Positions 7,636 through 18,252 of a DNA stretch of 36,037 nt are shown piece by piece. Origin of the DNA: Deltaproteobacteria bacterium. GTDB lineage: Bacteria > JADJOY01. The first letter of the stretch is position 1; each line of letters begins with the position of its first letter. A program made the translations under genes and the position numbers. Where the stretch lies: NCBI GenBank assembly GCA_016713535.1, contig JADJOY010000054.1, positions 1-36,037 of the forward strand. Direction: 5' to 3'. Below the pieces are notes generated by a model. The model was given only the letters and a program-made list of their open reading frames with translations, was not told the origin of the DNA and made no database searches.

Positions 7636-10139
7636 TCACGGGAGAAGGTCGGCGAAGCCGCCGGCGCCATCGCCGAGGAAGATCCGCACCTGGCCGCTGC
7701 CGTCCACCCGCGCGAAGTCCATCTGGCCGTCTCCGTTCACGTCCGCCGCGCCGCTGCTGTAGGGGTGGGAGTCGTAGCCTTGCTCCCAGAAGCTGTCGGG
7801 GGTGGCCACCAGCGCCCCCGTGCCAGTACCCAGCGACACGTCCACCGTGAGCCGCGACGACACCACGTCGGGGAACGTGTCGCCGTTCACGTCCACCACC
7901 GCCGAGAGCGGACCCCGGCACGGTGACACGATCGGCCCGGTGAACTGCCCCGTGCCATCGCTCCGGTACACCTCGTACGGGCCCGGGCACCCGTTCCCCG
8001 AGTCGAAGTCCTTGCGGAGGATGTCCAGCTTCCCGTCTCGGTCCATGTCGACGAGCCGCAGCTCGCCGCCGCTGGACGGGATCTGCGTCGCGAGGTCATA
8101 GCCTCCGGCCGCGTTCGCCAGAAGCACATGGATGTCCGAGTCGCCGCCCGGATAGGGAAACCCCGCCAGAACGATGTCGAGACGCGCATCGCCATTGAGC
8201 CGGCCCACCGCGAGCCCCGACGGATGGTTCGGCACGATCGTCGCCACCGCGGGCAGGGACTGACTGAACGTACCCGTACCCGTCGAGTGCCAGACCGTCA
8301 CCGAAGCGCCCTCGTCTGGCCAGAACCCAAGAAGCAGGTCATCGCGTTCATCCTGGTTCATGTCCCCGATCGTGAGCGCCATTGGCGTCCGCGGAATTGG
8401 TACGCTTCCCCACGTCGTGAACCCGCCGAGGCCGTTGCCTCGGTAGGTGTCCAGATAGTGGCTGCCGCCGACCTTTCGGTAGACGATCGCGTCCAGATCC
8501 CCATCCCCGTCGAAGTCGCCGAGGCCGTATTCCCCGCCGGGCTGCGGTGGACCGAGCAGCGGCGCTGCGGTCACCGTGAACCCGCCGACCCCGTCTCCCA
8601 TCAGCGCTTGGAGCTCCGAGCTGATGTCGTCGAGCACCACCAGATCGGCGTTTCCGTCCGCGTCGAGGTCGGCCGCGCGTACTCCGTTCAACCCCACCGC
8701 CTCGAGCTTCACCCGGATCGGCTCCGCGAACCGCCCGCTGCCGTCGCCCAGCATCACCGGCGAGCCGATCAGCCCGGCCTGCGCGATGTCCGCCCGCCCG
8801 TCCCGGTTGAAGTCCCCCACCGCGATCCCGCGCGCATACGTCGCGTACGACGAAGCCCAGTGCACGAACGTGCCATCCCCGTACCCGAGCAGCGTGTGCA
8901 CTCCCGCGTTGCTGCCGGCGAGCAGGTCCAGCACGCCGTCGCCGTTCATGTCCGCCGAGGCCAGCGACTGCATCATCCCGGCCTCGGGGATCACTTGACC
9001 GGCCGCAAGCTGCCCCTGACCGTTCCCCAGGAACACCCGCACGGCGTTGGTGCTCGAGAACCCGTCGTGGGTCACCGCCACGTCGACCTTGCCGTCGCCG
9101 CTCAGGTCCTCCACCACCAGCCCCGTGGGGCTCATATCCACGTCGATCCGCTGCTCCGGTAGGAAGCCGCCCCCCGCCGTCGCTCAGCACCACCGACAGG
9201 TCGCCGCTGCTGTAGTTGCTCGTGACCAGATCCGGCCAGCCGTCGGCGTTGAGATCTCCGGCGCCGATTTCGTGGGGTTGCGTCCCGACGCTCAGAACAC
9301 CCTCCGCCACGAACCCTCCGCCGCCATCACCCTGGAGCAACCGGAGCTCGCTTGCATTCCGCACCACGAGATCCAGATGCTGATCGCGGTTCAAGGCGAC
9401 GAGCTTGACGGAGTACGGTGATGGGTACTGCGCCAGATCGAGGGCAGGGCCTAGTGTCCCAGTACCGTCACCCGTTAGCAGTGCAACCGTGTCCCCCAGG
9501 CTTGCGACCATGTCCAGGTGACCGTCCTCGTTCACATCACCGAGGTCGAGACCACCCCCGTCCTGACCCGGGATCCCGAACGTCAGGCACGTAGGTTGGT
9601 CAAACCGTCCGGCACCGTCGCCGAGCCAGCGGCAATAGTTTTGTCCATACACCCGTACGATGTCGGGGTTCGTGTCTTCATCGAGGTCACCGACTGCTAC
9701 GAAGCCACGCGAGGAAGACAGCGTGCCGGATCGGAGTCGAGATCCCGTTGCGCTGACGCATCGTTCCCGAGCAGCGCACCCGCCCCGGGGCGGGTAGGTC
9801 CCGCGCCAGCGGGAGCCAAAGCGCCGCAGGTGCCGAAACGATGAACGGCACCGGGTTGCTCGTGACCGAGCCGACTCGGACCGTGATCGGGCCCGTTCCG
9901 GCGCCCACCGGTACCGCGACGCGGATAGACGTCTCCGACCACGACGTCGCGGCGCCAGCATCCACTCCGTCGACGAAGACTTGGCTCGCACCCTGCGAGG
10001 CGCCGAAGCCCGTCCCCGTGAGTGTGACTTCGCTACCCACGCTCGCCGCGTCCGGCGAGACGTCGTTCAGCGTCACCCCACACCCCGTGAGGCCGATTCC
10101 CGCGACGATCAGAAAAACGAAAGCGCACGATCGTGACAT
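7636..10139 (-). pseudogene. FG-GAP/IPT lipoprotein paralogue B, frame broken
   Basis: The gene starts at ATG 10139 with MSRSCAFVFLIVAGIGLTGCG, a lipoprotein signal with lipobox LTGC, and ends at TGA 7636. It parallels paralogue A (10232-12721) throughout. After the signal comes an IPT/TIG-like domain (VSPDAASVGSEVTLTGTGFG), then FG-GAP/VCBS-type calcium-binding repeats (for example GDLDEDTNPDIV, GDVNEDGHLDMV, GDFNRDGRADIA, GDFDGDGDLDAIV) forming a predicted beta-propeller. Two frame changes are needed: one near 9690-9800, which contains an 18-bp perfect GC palindrome (9778-9795), and one near 9170 in a C-run where A has a different length. With these corrected it would encode about 830 residues. 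The expected location is the outer surface or periplasm; partner or ligand is unknown. Confidence 0.75.
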
Positions 10140-10195
10140 GGCGGGGATGCCGGGGGTGAGCGGACGCGGGCCGGCGACGGGATGCGGCACGCCTC

Positions 10196-10231
10196 GCGCC
10201 CTCGGTCGAGGGCGGCGAGGCGAGACGGATG
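10196..10231 (-). other. Putative remnant of a lyase gene 5' end
   Basis: Just beyond the stop of paralogue A, bases 10206-10224 match 19 consecutive bases in the 5' part of the intact lyase gene (17770-17788), with weaker similarity continuing on the left. Paralogue B is also followed directly by lyase sequence. The simplest reading is that each FG-GAP gene was once followed by a lyase copy and that this one was deleted down to a stub. The match is short and GC-rich, so chance cannot be excluded. Confidence 0.35.
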
Positions 10232-12721
10232 TCACGGGAGGATCGGAGAAGCCGCCGGCGCCGTCTCCCAGGAAGATCCGCACTTGGCCGCTGCCGTCCA
10301 CCCGCGCGAAGTCCATCTGGCCGTCTCCGTTCACGTCCGCCGCGCCGCTGCTGTAGGGGTGGAAGTCGTAGCCTTGCTCCCAGAAGCTGTCGGGGGTGGC
10401 CACCAGCGCCCCCGTGCCAGTACCCAGCGACACGTCCACCGTGAGCCGCGACGACACCACGTCGGGGAACGTGTCGCCGTTCACGTCCACCACCGCCGAG
10501 AGCGGACCCCGGCACGGTGACACGATCGGCCCGGTGAACTGCCCCGTGCCATCGCCCCGGTACACCTCGTACGGGCCCGGGCACCCGTTCCCCGAGTCGA
10601 AGTCCTTGCGGAGGATGTCCAGCTTCCCGTCTCGGTCCATGTCGACGAGCCGCAGCTCGCCGCCGTCAGCGGGAATTGTCGTCGCGACGTCGTAGCCTCC
10701 TACCATGTTCGCCAGCAGAACCCGGATGGCGCCGTCCCCGGCGGGCGGTGGGTCCGCAGCAAAGACGATGTCGCGTCGAGCGTCGCCGTTCACCCGATCG
10801 ACGGCTAGCGCCGTCGCGAGCTGGGGCCGAGCTCCCGAGAAGGCCACCACCGACTGCGAAAACCTGCCCTGGCCATTCGAGAGCCACACCGAGACGGATT
10901 GCCCAAGGTCGTCCCACACCCCCAACACGAAGTCGTCCTTGCCGTCGCCGTTCATGTCGCCGATCGTGATCGCCGCCGGTACGAACGAGATCGTCGTCGT
11001 GCCGCACGGCGTGAAGCCGCCGAGGCCATCCCCAGTAGGTGTCCAGCGCATAACCGGACGGCTCGCGATACGATCGCGTCGGTGTGCCCATCCCCGTCGA
11101 AGTCGCCGAGGCTGTATTCCCCGCCGGGCTGCGGCAGACCAAGCAGCGGCGTTGCAGTCACTGTGAACCCGCCGGTGCCGTCTCCCATCAGCGCTTGGAG
11201 CTCCGAGCTGACCTCGTCGAGCACGACCAAGTCCGCGTTTCCGTCCGCATCGAGGTCGGCCGCGCGTACGCCGTTCAGCCCCACCGCCTCGAGCTTCACC
11301 CGGATCGGCTCCGCGAACCGGCCGCTGCCATCCCCTAGCATCACCGGCGAGCCGATCAAGCCGTGCTGCGCGATGTCCGCCCGCCCGTCCCGGTTGAAGT
11401 CCCCCACCGCGATCCCGCGCGCATAGGTCGCGTACGACGAGGCCCAATGGACGAACGTGCCATCCCCGTACCCGAGCAGCGTGTGCACTCCCGCGTTGCT
11501 GCCCGCCAGCAGGTCCAGCACGCCGTCACCGTTCATGTCCGCCGTGGCCAGCGACTGCATCATCCCCGCCTCGCGGATAACCTGACCGGCCGCAAGCTGC
11601 CCCTGACCGTTCCCAAGGAATACCCGCACGGCGTTGGTGCTCGAGAACCCGTCGTGGGTCACCGCCACGTCGACCTTCCCGTCGCCGCTCAGATCCTCCA
11701 CCACCAGCCCCGTGGGGCTCGTATCCACGTCGATCCGCTGCTCGGGTAGGAAACCCCCGACGCCGTCGCTCAGCACCACCGACAGATCGCCGCTGCTGTA
11801 ATTGCTCGTCACCAGGTCCGGCCAGCCGTCGCCGTTGAGATCGCCGCTGCCGATCGCGTGCGGCCCGGTACCCACACTCACCTCGCCGTCGGGGACGAAT
11901 GCCCCCGTGCCGTCACCTCTAAACCGATGCAATGCGTTCCCGTTTCGAACCACGACGTCCAGATGAGCATCGGTGTCGAGATCCACCAGCAGCAGGTAGT
12001 AAGGCGTCGGAAGCTGCGCCACCACCAGCGGAGTTCCAAACGAGCCCGCGCCGTCACCAAGAAGCACCGCAACGGTGCCGTTGAGGCTCTCGACGAGGTC
12101 CAGGTGCCCATCCTCGTCGACATCCGCGATGCCCAAGCCGCCGCCGGGTCCGACCGGCTCACCGAAGGTCGTGCACGCACCCGGGGCGAATCTCCCATTC
12201 CCATCCCCGAGGAATACGCAAGAGCTGCCTCCGATGGTCGTCACGATGTCGGGATTGCCATCCTCGTCGAGATCCCCCACCGCGACCGACTCCTGCGTGC
12301 TGGAGAGCGCTTCGCCATCCGTGGTGCTCGCGAAGCTCGTCACGCCCGCACGTGCCAGCGCGCTCGGTGAGTAGTCCAGGACCCGCGCCAGCGGGAGCCC
12401 AAGTGCGGCAGGTGCTGAAACGATGAACGGCACGGAATTGCTCGTGAGCGAGCCGACGCGGACCGTGATCAGGCCCGTCCCCGCGCCCGCGGGTACGGCC
12501 AGCGTGATCGACGTGTCGGTCCAGGTGCCGGCCGTGCCGGCGTCCACTCCAGCGACGAAGACTTGGCTCGCGCCCTGTGATGCGCCGAAGCCCGTACCCG
12601 TGAGCGTGACTTGACTGCCCACGCTCGCAGCGTCCGGCGAGACGTCGTTCAGCGTCACCCCACACCCCGTGAGGCCGATCCCAAAGGCGATCAAGAGGGC
12701 GAAAGCGCACGATCGTGACAT
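10232..12721 (-). CDS. FG-GAP/IPT lipoprotein paralogue A, internal frameshifts
   Basis: ATG at 12721 opens MSRSCAFALLIAFGIGLTGCGVTL, a lipoprotein signal (lipobox LTGC). An IPT/TIG-like fold follows (residues about 25-95: VSPDAASVGSQVTLTGTGFG to VGSLTSNSVPFIV), then about ten FG-GAP/VCBS-type repeats with Dx[DN]xDGxxD calcium loops (GDLDEDGNPDIV, ADVDEDGHLDLV, GDLNGDGWPDLV, ADMNGDGVLDLL, GDFNRDGRADIA). The frame changes near 11070, 11035 and 10236. Each change equals a loss of two bases relative to paralogue B or to the expected reading, and together they restore the frame at the TGA at 10232, giving exactly 830 codons from start to stop. Nine bases separate it from the upstream large FG-GAP gene, so they form an operon. 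Extracytoplasmic adhesion or ligand binding is the usual inference for such propellers. Confidence 0.75.
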
Positions 12722-12730
12722 GGCGGCCTC

Positions 12731-15700
12731 TCAGGGTGAGGAGTGGAACAGGCCGAAGACCTGGGACGGCGAGACTGGCAGCTCGGCGGAAAACCGAGTC
12801 AGCAGCAGGTCCGGGTTCGCGTCGCCTTCCTGCGGGCTCGGATACCAGATGGGCGACATGTCCCATTGTAGATCTCCTGGGTTGCCGCTGGACGTGGGAT
12901 CGGCGTCGGCGCGATCGGGAGCCCCGGAGATCGTGGGTGCAATCGTCACGATGTCGCTTTGAGTCGTCTTGAAGTTGCCGCTGAACGACGTGAAGGCGAT
13001 GCGGTTCATCGCGATCGTGCTCCAGCGCGGGATCTGATCGGCGCACAGGTTCGTTTGCCCGTTGCACGGCCCGGAAGGGCCGTCGTCCCGGCGCGTCAAG
13101 TTCGCCAGCGACGCGCTCAGCGAATCATCGAGGCGCTGGATCAGGATGTCGTGGTTGCCGAATCGGTCGAGGCCACACTCCGAGGGCGCCACGTCTTGGA
13201 CGTCGAACCGACGCGCGAAGGCCACCCAAGTCGTTGCTCCGAGCTCGTCCACGGGCATGTTGGGCGGCGACGGGTCGGGGTCGTAGTCGCCGAGGTTCCG
13301 ATCCCCCTGTTGGTAGGCGGCGCAGGACACGTGGGTTTCCGCACCCACGTCGAGCCACGGTGCCGTGAGTCGGGTGGCCGTGAGTGGCTGGTTACACCCG
13401 GCCGTTCGATCGAACCGCAGCTTCCAAATCGACTGGAAGCTCGCGGTGCCTCCGCCGACGGAGCAGGTCTGGGTGCCCTCGGCGTGGGTAAAGACGACGT
13501 CGATGAAGTTGCCATCCTGGTAGCCACGGGGGTCGCCGCTGTCACCTCCCGAGACGTTTGCGCTCAGATTGCAGGGGGCGGCAGGTGTGCCGGTCACGTT
13601 CTGGATGTAGATGTCCGATCTGCCGGCACCGGGAGTCGGCTTCGCGAACAGGATCCAGTCGCTGTTGTTGGCGCCGCCCGTCGTCACCCACGAGGGCAGA
13701 TCCGCCGCCTCGCCGACACCGGTCAGGTAGCGGGCGTTGCTGCCATCGAGATTCGCCACCACCACCCGGCTCGTGGCTGGGCTGAAGATGCCGATCCCGC
13801 CAAACGACCCGTCGAAGGTCTGGAGGGAGTAAGTGAGCTTCGGCTCGGCACTGCCACCCCGGATCGACGCGCTGCGAATCAGCGTCTCGCGGGTGCCGAT
13901 CCGCACCGTGTCCCCGCCCGGGAACTCCAAGCCGCCATCGAGGGTTCCGTTTCGGATCTCGAACGAGTGAAACGGGATCACCGGAGGCTCGGGCATCAGG
14001 TACGTGCCGCGATAGTCGGTCGGGCTGGTCGTGGTATCGCTGTTGCCGACGTAGAGCTTGTGGTTCTTCCCCGAGCTGACGTCGGTGCTGGAGAGCGGGA
14101 TGCGCGCCACGGAGAACACACCTTCCGGCCTGCCGACCGAGCCCAGCACGCGCTGCGACATGAAGGCCGGGAAGCCGCTGGGGTGTGCGTCGACCACCAC
14201 GATACCCGAGGTGGAGAGCCGGCCGTTCGTGCCACCGAGGTCGGCCTCGCGCGCGACGTACACGCGGTTGCCGTCGGCGCTCACCTCCATCTGGCCCGAC
14301 ACAGTGCCTTTGCATTTCGCATCGGTCGGCGCCCCGATCGGGCAGTCCTTCGATAGCGCGTACTGGTCCGTGACGTAGGCCGTCGGAACGTCGCTGGCGA
14401 AGCGCAGATCCACGAAGCTCACGGTGTTGTGCGACGCGACGTCCGCGCGGTCGTTGCTGACCACCACCAGCCGTAGGCCCGACCCCAGCGGGCAGTTCGT
14501 CCCCGGATCGCGGGCGGTCACCTGCACGGGCGCGCCGTCGCGAGCGAGGAGCTTGATGCCGACGGGCGTGCGGCCGATCCGCGCCCCCCCGGATGGAGCC
14601 GTGACGCCGCCCACCCACGCTTCGGGATCGGTTCCGTTCGCCGCCGTGCTCGGGTCCTTGACGATCGCCACCATCCCGTCGTGTTGATTACCCGTGGAGG
14701 GCCACGTCAGCGTGACGAACAAGCGCTCCGAGACGTCCGGCAACGCTCCTTCCGCAAGATAAGCGAGGTCACGCGTGGCCACGGCTCCAAGCGGCGTCGG
14801 GTAGGTACCAAAGCTGGGATGGCTCGCGGGGAGGATGTCGAACCTCGCATCGGTGTAGTCGTCCGTCGGCACGGTCGGATCGAGCGCCCCGGCCTCGATC
14901 GCGGCCACCAGCGGGCCCACGTCGATCCGGCTGACGCTGCCCTCGTAGGCGTTGGCCACGAAAACCTTCGAACCGTCGCTCGAGGCCGCGATTCCCTGCG
15001 GACCGCAGCCGACCTGGAGCAACGCCGCCACCGTGTCGTTCGCGGTGAGCTGCGCGGTGGGCGCGAACTGCTGGGGGTTGATCTTGACCACGGTCACCGT
15101 GTTGGCGATGTAGTTGCCGGGTTCGGCGGGATCGGCGCCGGCGGTGGGGCCGGCATTGCAAGGGCCGGGACCCGTGTCCTGGTTGTGATGGGTGAGGAAC
15201 GCGTAGTAGCGCCCGGATGCTGGCGGGTACTCGACGATCTCGATGCCGTGCCCGACGTTCCGGCCCGGATCGACCGCCGAAGTCGTCGGCAGGTAGAGGA
15301 CGTCCTGGTACTGGGTGTCGAACTGCGCCGCGAGCAGCCCGACCGGCTGGTTGAAGTTGCTGATGAGGGTGGTGGGACCACTCAAGGTGCCGGGGTTCTG
15401 CGTGGAGCTCAAGAGGGCCGTGACGCTGTTGGCGTGGTAGTTGGCGACGGCGACGTCGGCGAGCCCGTCCTCGTTGTACTCGCCGATGGCGAGGGACTTG
15501 GGCTGGGCGTCGGTGGTGCCGCTGCTGGGCACCGCCGCGTAGGAGGCTGGGCTCCCGAAGCTGCCATTTCCCTGGCCGAGGGCGACGTAGACCCGGTCGT
15601 CGTTGCCGGCGCGGTCGGTCGCCACGACGAGGTCCAGGTGGCTATCGTCGTCCATGTGGGCTGCGAGCAGCGCCGTCGGCGGCGCCGCGAGCGCCAGCGG

Positions 15701-16988
15701 ACTCCCGGGCGCCGCCGAGAACGACCCCGCACCGTCGCCCAGAAGGATGGTAACGCTGCTGTCGTTCAGGCTCGCCACCGCGACGTCCAGCTTCGAATCG
15801 CTGTTGAAGTCGCCCACCGTCAATGCGGACGGCTTGTGGCCGACCGAGAACGACGTGGCACTTGCGAGCGCGAACGATCCCGCGCCGGCGCTCGTGTTAC
15901 GGAGGAACACCAAGCTGCCGTCGTAGGGGCTCGTGCGGTCGTGCTTCGTGAACACGACGTCCTGCTTGGCGTCGTTGTCGAAGTCCCCGGTGGCGATCGC
16001 GGTGGGTTGCTCGGTGCTTCCGGAGCCCCCGGAAGCCGTGATCGACACGCCGAAAGTGCCGTTTCCCACCCCCTCGAGGAGCTTCACCGAGCAGTCCTGA
16101 GCCGTATCGGTCCCCATCAGCGTCGCGACATCCACATTCCCATCGTGATCGAGATCGGCGGTGGCGACAGCGTTCGGTGAGGTGCCCACCTCGACGTGAC
16201 TCGCCGCCTGGAACGACACGGTACCTGCCGCGCCGTTGCCGAGAAGCACACTGACCTTGGTAGAGCCATTGTCCGCCACCGCCAGGTCCAGGTCACCGTC
16301 CTGGTCGAAGTCCCCGGTCGCGATCGAGTCGGGCTTCTGATAGAGCGCCTGGAATCCGCGCGGGAAGAACTGGGCCGCCCCCTCGGTGATCCCTTGGTAG
16401 AAGTAGATCCAGTTGTTGGCGAAGCTGGTGATGATGAGGTCGGTCTGCGCGGACTGCTGCGAGGTGTCGGTGTCCGTGTCGATGACGGCGTAGCCGCCGC
16501 CTCGGACGGCGGCATACGCGAACTGATAGTTCGGCGGCAGGAAGGCGATCGCACCGACGGCGACGTCCTGCTCGGCCAGGTCGATGGCGCTGGCGCTGGC
16601 GTTGAGCTTGTTGAACACCTGGGAAGCGCTGGCGACTGGGATGCGGTAGTCGCGGGTGTAGCGCGTGCCTGCTCCCGCGCCGCCGTTGTCAACGATGTCG
16701 ATCGGAACGACTCGCTGGGTGGTTGCCGAGGCGTCGACCCGAAACGGGAGGCTGGCGTGCCAGAGGCCGGACCCGGAAGCGGGGGTCTCCGTCATCGTGA
16801 GATCCGAGTCGAACGAGATGCCCGCCCAGGTTCGGGGCGGTACACCCCCCCGGCAGTCCGCGGCCAGGGCGACCTTCCAGCAACCAGCCGGGAGCGGCAA
16901 GCCGGCGAGGACCAGCGAGAGAACAGACCCAGAACGCGATGGGACCGAAGCACCGCACCAGCGCGTCCCACAGATCCGATCGGGCCAT
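12731..16988 (-). CDS. Large FG-GAP/beta-propeller lipoprotein
   Basis: About 1,420 residues. The main frame lacks any ATG or GTG near the signal peptide, but it contains SVLSLVLAGLPLPAGC, a convincing lipobox. An ATG at 16988 with a GGAGGGG ribosome site six bases upstream lies in another frame and starts MARSDLWDALVRC, so one indel in about the first 30 codons is inferred. The mature N-terminal third has six calcium-loop repeats (GDFDQDGDLDLAVAD, ADLDHDGNVDVATL, GDFDNDAKQDVVF, GDFNSDSKLDVAVA, HMDDDSHLDLVVA, GEYNEDGLADVAVA). The rest resembles a YncE-like or PQQ-type propeller (GCGPQGIAASSDGSKVFVANAYEGSVSRIDV) and a WD40/TolB-like end (NNSDWILFAKPTPGAGRSDIYIQNV). It is a secreted scaffold or adhesin-like protein heading the operon with paralogues A and B. 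Ligand unknown. Confidence 0.75.
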
Positions 16989-17149
16989 GGCGTCCCCTCC
17001 GTTCTGATGACACCGTACGGGTTTTCGCGGATCGACTCGCAGATCGACGATACGCTCGCGCGCGGCCAGGCCGCAACGCGGGGGACTGTCCAGCCAGGCG
17101 GGAGCAACCGGCGCACGACGGCGCGTTCGCCGCCGGAGTCGGGGACGGC

Positions 17150-17860
17150 TCACGGCGCGAGCGGCACCGACAGGTAGACCCCGAACTCCGCCACGAAGCT
17201 CACGCTCACGCAGGCGTGGACCCGGCCCTGCTTGTCGTCGAAGGCGAGACGCTCGCCGACGGGGAAGAGCGGCTGGTGCCACACGCCCGGGTCGATGTGC
17301 ACGCCGCACGAGCCGTCGAACGCGAACGCCACGAAGTCGTCGGGCGTCACGTCATCGCCGGGTCTGGCGAGCAGCGCCACGAACGCACGGCGCGCGCGCG
17401 GGAAGAAGACCTGGCCGCCGTCGGGGTGGTAGTTGGCCTCGTGGGTGAAGAGCCGTGACGTGTCTGCCGGCGTGCGATCGTCGCGCGCCGTCGCCGGATC
17501 GGCGAACCAGCCGGTGAGGTAGCGCCGGCCGACGGCGTGGTTCACGGCCCACAGCCGCTCGCCGGTGCGCGCCATGTCGAAGGTGCCCTCGACGATACCG
17601 CCTTCAGCGCCGGTGCCCGGGACGAGTGGCCGCCGGCCGGCGACTGGCCACGGCACGATCGTGACCTCGGTGGTGTCGAAGTCGCGCACCAGCCGGCCAT
17701 AGCCCGCGAGCGTGGCGGGTGTGGCTACGCGCCGCCGCACCTCGTGAACCCGCGCCTCGCCGCGCGCGATCGAGGGCGGCGAGGCGAGGTCGATCTCGGC
17801 GAAGTTCGAGATCGCGGCGGTGCCCGCCCCGTCGTCACCGAGGCCTGGCGTGGCGGTCAC
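17150..17860 (-). CDS. Ureidoglycolate lyase-like cupin protein
   Basis: 236 residues from GTG 17860; a later start is possible because the first 30 residues are poorly conserved in the duplicate. The C-terminal half matches the ureidoglycolate lyase (AllA, PF04115) pattern: FTHEANYHPDGGQVFFP, FVALLARPGDD, DDFVAFAFDGSCGVHIDPGVWHQPLFPVG, where the His and Trp-His residues correspond to the active-site strand of that family. It is longer than typical AllA (about 160-170 residues). AllA splits ureidoglycolate to glyoxylate and urea in allantoin catabolism, but no purine-catabolism genes surround it, so another small-molecule substrate is just as likely. It lies upstream of and in line with the FG-GAP operon, and a frameshifted copy lies at the far end of that cluster. 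Confidence 0.65.
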   Translation of the reverse strand: MTATPGLGDDGAGTAAISNFAEIDLASPPSIARGEARVHEVRRRVATPATLAGYGRLVRDFDTTEVTIVPWPVAGRRPLVPGTGAEGGIVEGTFDMARTGERLWAVNHAVGRRYLTGWFADPATARDDRTPADTSRLFTHEANYHPDGGQVFFPRARRAFVALLARPGDDVTPDDFVAFAFDGSCGVHIDPGVWHQPLFPVGERLAFDDKQGRVHACVSVSFVAEFGVYLSVPLAP

Positions 17861-18252
17861 GCTCCCGACCCCGGCGCGATACGCGGGGCGGTGACAGTGG
17901 GGCGATCGCGCCGGACGGAATCGGCGGCGCGAGCGGAGGCTCGAGTGATCCTGACCACCAGCCGTATCGTCACCGGAACCGTCCTGGAGAGCGGGCTCGT
18001 GGCTGCGGCTCGCTCGGTGGACATGGTCTCTTGGGCCATCTCGGAGGTCGCCGTGGGTATCGTCGTCAGCTTCTCGAAGGCACGCCGGGCGCTGCTGTCA
18101 CGACGGCCGCGGACGGGTGTCGTCCCCGTGCTGCGGCTGGTGCAGGGCGGCCGCCGTGGCGGGGACCTCCCCAGAGCCCGTGCCGTGCGTGGTGTCCGCG
18201 TCCGCTTGCACGCCATCCGCGGCGGGCGCGCCATCGCGTAGGGACCTCGCCC
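17861..18252. other. Intergenic stretch without a supported gene
   Basis: About 390 bases lie between the lyase start and the end of the metallophosphoesterase. Frames are open on both strands, as expected at this GC content. A 45-codon minus-strand frame near 18100-18240 (DGAPAADGVQADADTTHGT) has coding-like GC3 but no recognisable start or family. I call nothing here. Confidence 0.4.

Noticed and set aside
9778-9795. 18-bp perfect GC palindrome inside paralogue B
   Set aside because: It lies in coding sequence and coincides with a frame change, so I read it as a likely cause of base-calling error, not a regulatory site.
7600-12700. Repeat structure that might suggest a CRISPR array
   Set aside because: The repeats are long coding duplications and degenerate FG-GAP units, not short identical repeats with uniform spacers, and no cas genes are present.
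14681-16180. Long plus-strand frame opposite the large FG-GAP gene
   Set aside because: The minus strand has clear calcium-binding repeats and YncE-like blades; the opposite frame has no recognisable content.
17941-18120. Plus-strand frame with high GC3 between the lyase and phosphoesterase genes
   Set aside because: It has no clear ribosome site or family similarity, and other frames in the same stretch look equally plausible.
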